In this document: positions 1 through 6,566 of the stretch, piece by piece
How the letters are laid out: every line of letters starts with the position of its first letter
How positions within the stretch are numbered: position 1 is the first letter of the stretch
Assembly (NCBI GenBank): GCA_016946835.1
Contig: JACVTC010000379.1
Span: 1-10,000, forward strand
Length of the DNA stretch: 10,000 nt
Source: Neocallimastix lanati (nom. inval.)
Taxonomy: Eukaryota > Neocallimastigomycota > Neocallimastigomycetes > Neocallimastigales > Neocallimastigaceae
Direction: 5' to 3'
Notes under the pieces: generated by a model
Database searches by the model: none
What the model saw: the letters and a program-made list of their open reading frames with translations, nothing else
What the model was told of the DNA's origin: nothing
Position numbers and translations under genes: made by a program

Positions 1-3000
1 CAGCTTGTTGGTGCACCACCAAATGTTATTAAGAATCCTGTTGTTGAACGTCTAGTTTCCAAGTCATCTCCGTAATACGAATCGACATATGCTTTAACAT
101 TCGGATTATTTGTGAAATTTATTCCAAATTTTTTAGTTCCTTTTAAATATCTTAATATTCTCATTACGTTATTCCAGTCTTCCATATTTGGTTCCTTTGC
201 TCTTCTAGCTGCTTTTGATACTGAGAAGATAATGTCGGGTCTTGTACATATACCGAGATATAATAAATTTCCTATTATGCTTCTATATTTTGTTTCATCT
301 ACTTTTACCTTCCTAAGATCTTCATTTTCAATTGGAGTCATAATTCTAAGAGGTGTACAATTTTTCATATTAAACTTAGAAAGTAATTCATCTATATATC
401 TGTGTTGATGTAAAAAGTAATCATTTTTATGTTTTATAAATTTTATTCCAATAATATAATCAACATTACCTATATCTTTCATTTTGAACTTTTTCTCAAT
501 TAATAATTTTACACTTTCTATTGTTTTCTTTGATCCTGATATTAAAATATCATCCACATATATAGCTAACATACTTAAAAGTTTTCTTTTGTTAAATTTA
601 ACGTACAGACAAGGTTCACTTATAAGTCTTTTATATCCAATTTTTATTAGATAGCCATTTAATTTATCATTCCACTTGGCACCACTTTGTTTCAGTCCAT
701 ATATTGCCTTCTTCAATTTCCAAAATTTCTTATTGTAATCTTCATGTCTTTTGGGTGGTTTCATATACAAATCTTCATTTAATTCAGCATTTAAATAGAC
801 GGCAGTTATATCTATTTGGTTTATTTCAAAATTGTTCTGAGTGGCAATCGCTGTAAAGATTCTTATTGAATCCTGTTTTAAGGTAGGTGCAAAGGTTTCT
901 TTATAATCTATGCCGTATTCTTGAGTAAATCCCTTTGCTACTAATCTTGATTTTCTTTTGATTATTTCACCATTTGAGTTTCGTTTGAATTTGAAAATCC
1001 ATCTTGATGATATTAAGTTTGCGTTCTTAGGTATTTTATCAATTGTTTCATATACTTTTAGATTTCTCATATTGTTGAGTTCATTATCGACTGATTTTAA
1101 CCATTCATTTTTATCATTTAAATTAAAGATATCATCATAATTATTTGGTTCGCGTAATTCTTTTAATAATTTTTGTTTTTTGTTATTTGAATTTAATATT
1201 AAGTTTTCATTTCTATTTCTTTTTCCTAAATGTATAGAAGATTCTATGTTAAATAATTTGTTATTCGTTAAGTTATTAATGATTCGTTGTTCATTGTTGT
1301 TGTCGTTATTATTGTTTGAGTTATATTTGTCTGTATTTAAATTATTATGATTGTTTTTATTACTGACAGTGATCATATTGTCGTTTTGATTAATATTTTT
1401 ATTTATTTTGTTATTATTGCTGTTGATAGTGTTGATGTTGCTGTTTGTGTTATTGTTATTATTATTGTTGTTGTTGTTAATATTATTATTATTGTTGTTG
1501 TTGTTAATATTATTATTATTGTTGTTGTTGTTAATGTTATTATCTTGAGATTCTATATTATTATTATAATCTTTGTTTTGATTATTATTAATATTTTTGA
1601 TGTTGTTGTTATTGTTGTTTCTTCTTTTGTTATATGTTCTTTTATTTTTTATTTGAATGTTTTTACTTGGTATATTATTTTCATTTATTTGAGTATTATT
1701 GTCTAATATTTGAATATTATTTGACTTATTGTAATTATATTGATAATCCGGATTATTATTGTTAGTATTATTGAAGTCTTTGCCGTGATTTATATCATAT
1801 GTGTTATCATAAAAATAGGTATTATCATTCCTCTTTATTATATTATTGAGAATAAAATTTGAGATGTCATTATCGCAATGAGATAAATGTGAATTTCCTG
1901 GTGTAAATTCAAAGAATTCAACATTTCGTGAAATTATAATTTTATTATTTGTTATATCAAGAATTTTGTATGCTGTGGGATTATCAACATACCCTAAGAA
2001 TATGCCAGGAGATGAATTATTTTGAAATTTGGTACGGAATAGTTTTGGAACGTAATAAAAAACTTTACATCCGAAGACACGTAGGTTTGAATAATCAACT
2101 TTGTTATTGGTTAGAAGTTCATATGGGATTTTATTACAAATCCCTTTATGAGGGATTCGATTATGAATGTAGTTGGAAGTAGAGACGGCGTCTTCCCAAA
2201 ATTGTAAGCTAAGTTTTGCGTCATTTAACATTGACTTTGCAGAATTGATTATAGTGCCGTTGAATCGCTCAATCCTACCATTTTGTTGTGGGTGGTAGGG
2301 AACAGTAAATTGATGTTGTATTCCAAAGTCAATGCAGAATTGTTTGAAATTTTTGTTGTTAAATTCGGTGCCATTATCTGTACGGATATATTGAATTCTT
2401 TTGTTAAATTGATTTTTTATTTTATTAAACCAATTATGGAAGTGATAGAAAGTTTCTGATTTACTCTTCATAAATAGAGTCCACCAAAATCTTGAATGGT
2501 CATCCAAAATGGTTAAGATATATTTATTGTTATAGATAGAGTTTTGTATTGGACCTATAAGATCCATGTGTATGAGTTGAAATATATTTTTGGCTCTATT
2601 ATGTGATAATTTGAAGGGCTTATTTTTAAGTTTTGAATAACTACAAATAGGGCACTTTGAGTTTATGTTGATTTTTAAAATTTTATTTTTGATACTATTG
2701 ATATTAAAATGGGCAAAACGACGATGACATAAATTTAGTTTATCAATTGATTTTAAATGTGTATAATTGATTTCAACCAAATTATTATTATGTTGGTTGT
2801 TTTGAAAATTTAATGGTTGAGTTGAAATCCAAAATTTAAATGTATTGGATTGGTTTGATTTAATTGATAATATTCTTTGATTGTGTTCGTCATAAATTAG
2901 TGCATATGATTTATTATTAGTATTATTGAAAATTATTTTGTATCCTTGTTGTGTAAGATTTCCAATTGATAATAAATTTTTATTTATTTTTGGTGAGTAA

Positions 3001-3311
3001 TAAACATTCTTAATGATTATTTTGTAATTACTAATGTATCCTATGAGATCTCCTTTAAATTGTGTTGATATAACTTGATTATTAGCTAAATAAACTTTGT
3101 CATTGCACTTTTGAATATTATGTAATTTATTTAAATGACCAGTAATATTTATTGATGCACCGGAGTCCAATATCCAACACATCATTTCTTTTTGTTTATT
3201 TTCTTCGTTTTGTTTATTTATTTCGGCAAAATTAATATCAAGATTTTCTTGAGAATTGTAATCCTTGGTAAAAGCATCGGCATAGCTTGTGTCGTACCTT
3301 TCTTTTTCCAT
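1..3311 (-). CDS. pol: copia-type Pol polyprotein: PR-INT-RT-RNase H (3' end off window)
   Basis: This polyprotein would be cleaved into protease, integrase and reverse transcriptase/RNase H for copying and inserting the element. I read every triplet from 3332 to 1 and found no stop. From the first ATG (3311) there are 1,103 codons in the window. The protease active site WILDSGAS is near 3153-3176. A GAG-pre-integrase HHCC finger has CHRRFAH (2709-2729) and CPIC (2643-2654). Integrase catalytic residues are D (2562-2564, MDLIGPI), D (2376-2378, TDNGTEF) and E (2268-2270, GRIERFN), giving D-X35-E. Next come GIFLGY (about 2000) and a long Asn-rich linker (about 1850-1200). RT shows SRWIFKFK, DITAVYLNAEL (Asp at 810-812) and YVDDILI (549-560). 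RNase H begins with AYVDS (Asp at 81-83) and TRRSTTGF, then the window ends. Confidence 0.95.
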   Translation of the reverse strand, partial: MEKERYDTSYADAFTKDYNSQENLDINFAEINKQNEENKQKEMMCWILDSGASINITGHLNKLHNIQKCNDKVYLANNQVISTQFKGDLIGYISNYKIIIKNVYYSPKINKNLLSIGNLTQQGYKIIFNNTNNKSYALIYDEHNQRILSIKSNQSNTFKFWISTQPLNFQNNQHNNNLVEINYTHLKSIDKLNLCHRRFAHFNINSIKNKILKININSKCPICSYSKLKNKPFKLSHNRAKNIFQLIHMDLIGPIQNSIYNNKYILTILDDHSRFWWTLFMKSKSETFYHFHNWFNKIKNQFNKRIQYIRTDNGTEFNNKNFKQFCIDFGIQHQFTVPYHPQQNGRIERFNGTIINSAKSMLNDAKLSLQFWEDAVSTSNYIHNRIPHKGICNKIPYELLTNNKVDYSNLRVFGCKVFYYVPKLFRTKFQNNSSPGIFLGYVDNPTAYKILDITNNKIIISRNVEFFEFTPGNSHLSHCDNDISNFILNNIIKRNDNTYFYDNTYDINHGKDFNNTNNNNPDYQYNYNKSNNIQILDNNTQINENNIPSKNIQIKNKRTYNKRRNNNNNNIKNINNNQNKDYNNNIESQDNNINNNNNNNNINNNNNNNNINNNNNNNNNNTNSNINTINSNNNKINKNINQNDNMITVSNKNNHNNLNTDKYNSNNNNDNNNEQRIINNLTNNKLFNIESSIHLGKRNRNENLILNSNNKKQKLLKELREPNNYDDIFNLNDKNEWLKSVDNELNNMRNLKVYETIDKIPKNANLISSRWIFKFKRNSNGEIIKRKSRLVAKGFTQEYGIDYKETFAPTLKQDSIRIFTAIATQNNFEINQIDITAVYLNAELNEDLYMKPPKRHEDYNKKFWKLKKAIYGLKQSGAKWNDKLNGYLIKIGYKRLISEPCLYVKFNKRKLLSMLAIYVDDILISGSKKTIESVKLLIEKKFKMKDIGNVDYIIGIKFIKHKNDYFLHQHRYIDELLSKFNMKNCTPLRIMTPIENEDLRKVKVDETKYRSIIGNLLYLGICTRPDIIFSVSKAARRAKEPNMEDWNNVMRILRYLKGTKKFGINFTNNPNVKAYVDSYYGDDLETRRSTTGFLITFGGAPTS
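1210..1850 (-). repeat. asparagine-rich linker of Pol with AAC/AAT codon repeats
   Basis: The segment joins integrase to reverse transcriptase and codes mostly Asn with Ile, Lys, Gln and Ser. Between about 1450 and 1545 a 27-bp unit recurs. In the element's sense it is four AAC codons, four AAT codons and one ATT, giving blocks of eight Asn plus Ile. The conserved block order suggests unit duplication or slippage. The open plus-strand frame at 1347-1706 is only the antisense of this repeat. Poly-Asn is common in AT-rich genomes, so no function is inferred beyond a flexible spacer. Confidence 0.85.
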
Positions 3312-3335
3312 GAAATTTGCATAATTTCTACGTTA
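3312..3335 (-). other. gag-pol junction: single in-frame TAA
   Basis: The gag TAA (3335-3333) is followed by seven sense codons (Arg-Arg-Asn-Tyr-Ala-Asn-Phe) in the same frame and then the ATG at 3311. Most copia elements make Gag-Pol as one uninterrupted ORF. The stop is therefore either one point mutation in this copy or a readthrough or reinitiation site setting the Gag:Pol ratio. The base after the stop is C, a context known to make eukaryotic stops leakier. The sequence alone cannot separate these options. Confidence 0.85.
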
Positions 3336-4307
3336 ATTATATTTTCTTTTAAAATTATTTCTTCTCCGTTTGAAAATTTTTCTTCTTTTGTTATTATTTT
3401 TATCATCTTTTCTATTTTTACAGTCAAAAAAGAAATGGCACCATTTACCACAGTAATTACATCTACCATTTTTGGTCTTTTTAGTAGATGTTTTTATTTT
3501 AGTAAGTTTTTTCTTGTTTGTATTAATGTTAGTATTATTTTCTATTGAAAATATATTTTTATTATTTTGATTATTTGTTAAGGATTCTTTTAGGTTTGAT
3601 GAGATTATTTCAGGCAATACATCCTTAACATATTCACTACATTTATTCCAATCATTTTTAAATTGGAACACATTAATCCAACGGAGTTCTTCTGGGAGGC
3701 TTCTGTTAAGGATGCCCACTTTAACACTTGATTCAATGTCATTATCTATTTTCTCGAGTTCATCAAGAGTGTTCTGTAGTTCAGCAATAAATATATTAAT
3801 GTCTATTTCTGGGTTATACTTCAAATTATCGAGTTTGGTTTTAAGTTCTAATTTACGCGTGTTAATGTTTTTGGTAAAGGATCTTTTTAGAATCTTCCAC
3901 AATTCAAAGGCGGTTTTATTTGATCCTTGCACAATGTCTTGAGTTTTTTCTCCAATACTGTTTAGGACGATCCATTTTGTTGTGATATCGTTATTGATAT
4001 CAACTACATTGGTGTTTTTGTCATACACCAATGTGTCATCAAATTCATCTTCGATATACTCAGATAGGTCATCTTGTATATCTCTTTTCCTTAATTTCTT
4101 AACCTTTTCTTTGGTGATATAGCCAATTAGGTTGTTAATTGATAATAGATGAAGGATTTTGGTTCTCCATCTATTATAGTTTTCAGTATTTAATTCAACT
4201 ACCCTGTTAAAATTTTCAGAGTAGTTAAATTTAATTGTTGGCCTGATATCAATGGGTTCTTCAATAGTAATTACTTCATTTCTATTGTTTCTTCTTGTGT
4301 TAGCCAT
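3333..4307 (-). CDS. gag: copia-type Gag polyprotein (UBN2/DUF4219-like) with CCHC zinc knuckle
   Basis: This is the structural protein that packages the element's RNA into cytoplasmic virus-like particles. The start is the ATG at 4307-4305, with A at -3 and G at +4. The frame is open slightly further upstream, but the codon at 4322 is TTG, so a longer form is unlikely. The 324-residue product has the copia Gag signature ENYNRWRTKI near residues 42-51. An UBN2-like helical core with ELWKILKRSF lies near residues 135-144, followed by a region around residues 150-210 ending in LNRSLPEELRW. A perfect CX2CX4HX4C knuckle is formed by C283, C286, H291 and C296, and the tail is basic (KRRKIFKRRR). 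It ends in TAA at 3335-3333, and pol follows in the same frame. Lys/Asn-rich composition matches the AT bias. Confidence 0.93.
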   Translation of the reverse strand: MANTRRNNRNEVITIEEPIDIRPTIKFNYSENFNRVVELNTENYNRWRTKILHLLSINNLIGYITKEKVKKLRKRDIQDDLSEYIEDEFDDTLVYDKNTNVVDINNDITTKWIVLNSIGEKTQDIVQGSNKTAFELWKILKRSFTKNINTRKLELKTKLDNLKYNPEIDINIFIAELQNTLDELEKIDNDIESSVKVGILNRSLPEELRWINVFQFKNDWNKCSEYVKDVLPEIISSNLKESLTNNQNNKNIFSIENNTNINTNKKKLTKIKTSTKKTKNGRCNYCGKWCHFFFDCKNRKDDKNNNKRRKIFKRRRNNFKRKYN

Positions 4308-4804
4308 TGTGGAGAGTTTCAAATTAATTTATTTTTTTTTTTTTTAATAATTTATTAATATTTTATATTATGTGAATATTTTTTAAAGAATAATTGATGA
4401 GAGATATGTTGTATATCTGGATTGTTTATTTATACATATTCAATATATTGATTAAAATCTTATTCTATTTTCATTAAATAAATGTAAATTGAAATATATA
4501 TTGTTTAATATTTCTATGATGATTTATAATAAACTTTAATAATATATATTTTTTGATAATTGGTTAAGTTATATTTATTACTTAATAAAAAAGGGTTATA
4601 AAATAATATATTTCTGAATTATGATTGGTTACTATTTTTATCTTATTTTTAAAGTAATATTTTCATTATGCCATTTGAAATTAATTTAATTAAACATTTA
4701 TATTATTGGTTTTTTATGTTTGAAAAAGGTATTTATACTTGATTTACATTTATTAATATTGGAATTAAAAATATATATATATTTTTTTATTTTTATTGTT
4801 AATA
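4308..4804. other. AT-rich leader and probable 5' LTR region of the minus-strand copia element
   Basis: No gene is seen. In the element's orientation this lies just upstream of gag, so the untranslated leader and at least part of the 5' LTR should be here. A T14 run (4332-4345) reads as A14 ahead of the gag start. A small perfect hairpin, AGATAT-GTTGT-ATATCT, sits at 4402-4418. The LTR ends cannot be called because the partner LTR is outside the window. Confidence 0.4.
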
Positions 4805-4821
4805 ATTGACCATATGATTTT

Positions 4822-5100
4822 CAGTTCAAATTAATTATTTGACTGACTATGTCATTTTTCAGTTCATATTATAATTTGACTGACTATACTATTTTTACAG
4901 TTCAAATTAATTATTTGACTAACCATATGATTTTCAGTTCAAATTATAATTGACTGACTATTTTATTACTTTATTTTTATTACTATTTTTTATTTTATTT
5001 CAATATAAAATTTTATTGATTATACTAATTTTCAGTTCAAATTATAATTGACTGACTATATTATTTTTTTTTCAGTTCGAATTATAATTTGACTGACTAT
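4822..5100. repeat. six copies of a ~38-bp palindromic repeat
   Basis: Copies start with CAGTTC at 4822, 4860, 4898, 4935, 5033 and 5073. Spacings are 38, 38, 37, 98 and 40 bp. Four of the six read CAGTTC(A/G)(A/T)ATTATAATTnGACTGACTAT or nearly so; the other two have AATTAATTA in the centre. Within a unit, CAGTTCAAATT pairs with AATTTGACTG apart from one bulged T, so each copy is an imperfect inverted repeat. A half-copy, TTGACCATATGA, precedes the array at 4807-4818. The gap between copies four and five holds unrelated AT-rich sequence. The array is 0.5-0.8 kb upstream of gag, so it could be a U3-type regulatory repeat of the retrotransposon's LTR or an independent minisatellite. Confidence 0.85.
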
Positions 5101-5400
5101 AATATATATGTATATTTTTATATACAATGAATGAATAATGATATTATTAAATTATATTAATTCTTCATTAATTTATTTTTTTTTTTTTAAAATATTTTTG
5201 ATAATATATTTTGATTCAATTATTATGAAAATAACAAAATTAATTATATAGATTCATAATTAATTAAATTATTTCTTTGATAATTCAAAATTAGATGTTA
5301 TTATTGATAAATATAAAAATGATTTTTAATATTAAAAATAAGAAAGTGTTAGTTCAATTTATTTATAAGATGAATATATTTATATATATTAATTAGGTAA
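5101..5400. other. AT-rich spacer, nothing recognised
   Basis: Almost pure A/T sequence with T runs (5176-5187). I see no reading frame with family features, no clear repeat longer than short AT motifs, and no structured island on either strand. Confidence 0.6.
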
Positions 5401-5419
5401 ATTATAACTTAACTTATGG

Positions 5420-5453
5420 TTAAGCTCAGTTGTAGACTGAGACTCTTAATCTA
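5420..5453 (+). pseudogene. tRNA-Lys(CUU)-like 5' half / stem-loop
   Basis: AAGCTCAGTTG-TAGA (5422-5435) resembles a tRNA D-arm. TGAGACTCTTAATCT (5438-5452) matches the anticodon arm of eukaryotic tRNA-Lys(CUU), with loop CTCTTAA (5443-5449) and anticodon CTT at 5445-5447. Order and spacing fit a tRNA with two or three bases lost. No T-arm or acceptor partner follows, so this is not a working tRNA. The same bases also fold as one long hairpin: GGTTAAG (5418-5424) with CTTAATC (5445-5451, one G-U) and CTCAG (5425-5429) with CTGAG (5437-5441). It could therefore be a tRNA-derived remnant, a SINE head, or an unrelated stem-loop. Confidence 0.5.
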
Positions 5454-6017
5454 TTAAACACCAAAAACAAATATTGAGAAAATTAGATATATTTTTAGAG
5501 TAGTATTTTATATATAATACTTAATATTTAATTTTATTTATCTTTATTTTTTACGATTACAAAAGTGTATATTTTTAACAAGGTTACATTTTTATTTCTT
5601 TTATAATTTTATTTAAATATAATATTCTGATTGGGTAAATTATATTAAGATCATTATTAAGTATTTATTTTTTTTTTTTATATTCTAACATATTTTAATA
5701 AAAAAAAAATTAAAAATTTGTACTACAAAAAAAAATTTTGCTGATTATTTTAATATTCATCATTAATTAAAAAAATTTTTTTTTTTTTTTTTTTTTTTAT
5801 TAAAAGTTTGTTCTACACTAAAGAAAAATTTAATTTATTATTTATTAAAAAAATTTATTAATGAAATATTTATTATTTTAATAAAAGGAAAAATGTATAT
5901 ATATATATATATATATTTTTTTAATTTTATTGAAAAATAAAATAATAATAATAATAATAATAGGCGAACAAATTTATAAAAGCCTAAAATAAAATAAAAA
6001 AAAACAATATATTTTAA
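5454..6017. other. AT-rich spacer with simple repeats
   Basis: No gene is recognised. Simple repeats include T23 (5776-5798), a TA dinucleotide tract (about 5894-5918), an AAT tract (about 5944-5962) and A9 (5996-6004). Between the last two, TAGGC and GCCTA (5962-5985) form a short inverted repeat. The reverse-strand open frame at 5838-6023 consists of translated low-complexity sequence and is not credible as a gene. Confidence 0.75.
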
Positions 6018-6300
6018 CGTCACTTCGCAAGAATGACTAGGGTTTTATCAGGGATCGAACCTGACCTACCTCTTATTTTCTGCGCGAGTGAACAAACTAT
6101 CACCTGTTGAAGTGTGTAGTTGCCTTCAGTGTGAAGGTTTTCCAGTTCTAGGGCATATTTGCCTAATTGTCAAGGATTTGTTCCTTGAGATACTCGGGTT
6201 TATAATCTACAAAACCTTGCAAAATTGTAAATAAGAGTTTATGAAATTAATATCCTGTAAGCTAACACTGTCTTACTCGAATATTAACTTCGTAAATTTG
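6018..6300. ncRNA. GC-rich island with multiple hairpins, candidate structured RNA
   Basis: About 42% GC by hand count over 6019-6220, in flanks that are nearly all A/T. Local hairpins: GTCA(C)TTC-GCAA-GAATGAC (6019-6037; the loop is a GNRA tetraloop only on the plus strand), TCAGG-GATCGAA-CCTGA (6048-6064), CCTTCA-GTG-TGAAGG (6123-6137), GGCA-TATT-TGCC (6152-6163), TCAAGG-ATTTGTT-CCTTGA (6170-6188) and CGAA/TTCG (6278-6292). A long-range stem TAGGGTTTT (6038-6046) with AAAACCTTG (6211-6219) would close the middle four. On the plus strand a T10 run near 6314-6323 could end a Pol III transcript. I looked for U6, RNase P/MRP and SRP RNA hallmarks and saw none that convince. Strand and identity are open. 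Confidence 0.5.
6041..6106 (-). pseudogene. tRNA-like Pol III promoter (T-arm/B-box, possible A-box)
   Basis: On the minus strand TCAGG-TTCGATC-CCTGA (6064-6048) is a perfect tRNA T-arm: a 5-bp stem with a 7-nt TTCRANY loop, containing the B-box GGTTCGATCCC (6061-6051). About 38 bp upstream, TAGTTTGTTCAC (6099-6088) is an acceptable A-box. No 7-bp acceptor stem is formed with the nearby 5' side, and no clean anticodon arm is seen, so it is not an ordinary intronless tRNA. GGTTTTG at 6216-6210 could pair with TAAAACC (6047-6041), but that would need a 177-nt molecule lacking the D-loop GG. A tRNA-derived SINE head or a decayed tRNA gene fits best. Confidence 0.45.
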
Positions 6301-6504
6301 TTAACTTTTTAATATTTTTTTTTTATTATTATTTTTTTTTATTTATAATCTATAATTAAATAAAGTTACTACAAAAACTAAAGTTTTCCCAAGTTTTTTT
6401 TTTTTTTTTTTTTTTTTATTATTATTATAACTTTTATTATTATCATTATTAATATTAAATTATTAATTATTTTTATTTAACAAAACTTTTGGATAATCTG
6501 ATAG
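6301..6504. other. AT-rich spacer between the two GC islands
   Basis: Only A/T-rich sequence with T runs, including T10 (about 6314-6323) and T24 (6394-6417). No coding frame or repeat of note. The T10 just right of the structured island could act as a Pol III terminator for a plus-strand transcript, though such runs are common here. Confidence 0.6.
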
Positions 6505-6566
6505 TATACCCTGTCTGACGTGCAGCTTGCCTCTTCACGGCGTCATGCCACGCGGGTACCACGGCT
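6505..6566. other. short GC-rich island abutting the truncated integrase
   Basis: About 59% GC by hand count over 6505-6570, the most GC-rich stretch of the window. TACCC (6507-6511) pairs with GGGTA (6554-6558), and TGACG (6516-6520) pairs inside it with CGTCA (6541-6545). It ends where integrase homology begins. The frame of the integrase continues back only to a TGA at 6516-6518 and gives no integrase-like residues there. It is not a tRNA or hammerhead that I can recognise. It could be a structured RNA, the end of another mobile element, or a conserved repeat at which the copia fragment was cut or inserted. Confidence 0.45.

Larger units (their letters stand above)
1..4307 (-). mobile_element. 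Ty1/copia LTR retrotransposon, left part cut by window edge
   Basis: Gag, protease, integrase, reverse transcriptase and RNase H follow one another in the Ty1/copia order (integrase before RT) on the minus strand. More than 1,400 codons in one frame contain only one stop, the TAA between gag and pol, so the copy is probably young and may be active or recently so. The remainder of RNase H and the 3' LTR lie beyond position 1. The 5' LTR should lie to the right of 4307, but without the second LTR its ends cannot be placed. I found no primer-binding site of the usual TGG type next to gag. Confidence 0.95.

Noticed and set aside
1347-1706. Plus-strand hydrophobic open frame
   Set aside because: It is the antisense of the Asn-rich Pol linker; GTT/ATT triplets translate as Val/Ile. 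The other plus-strand frames over 112-3942 are likewise shadows of gag-pol.
4822-5100. CRISPR-like array
   Set aside because: Spacers are only about 10 bp and AT-rich, the repeats are themselves palindromic and variable, and there are no cas genes; the setting is eukaryotic.
4308-5400. Exact 5' LTR and primer-binding site of the copia element
   Set aside because: No TG...CA pair could be verified without the other LTR, and no stretch complementary to a tRNA 3' end or initiator anticodon arm was found next to gag.
5838-6023. Minus-strand small protein
   Set aside because: The reading frame is built from TA, AAT and T-run simple repeats and has no ATG context or conserved features.
6040-6216. 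Intron-containing tRNA, 177 nt, minus strand
   Set aside because: The 7-bp closing stem (with one G-T pair) and T-arm fit, but the D-loop lacks GG, the hairpin in the anticodon position lacks U33, and the extra bases fall after the anticodon stem rather than in its loop.
6018-6300. U6, RNase P/MRP or SRP RNA
   Set aside because: Short resemblances such as CGCAAGAATGAC to the U6 3' region are not supported by the other conserved boxes of these RNAs.
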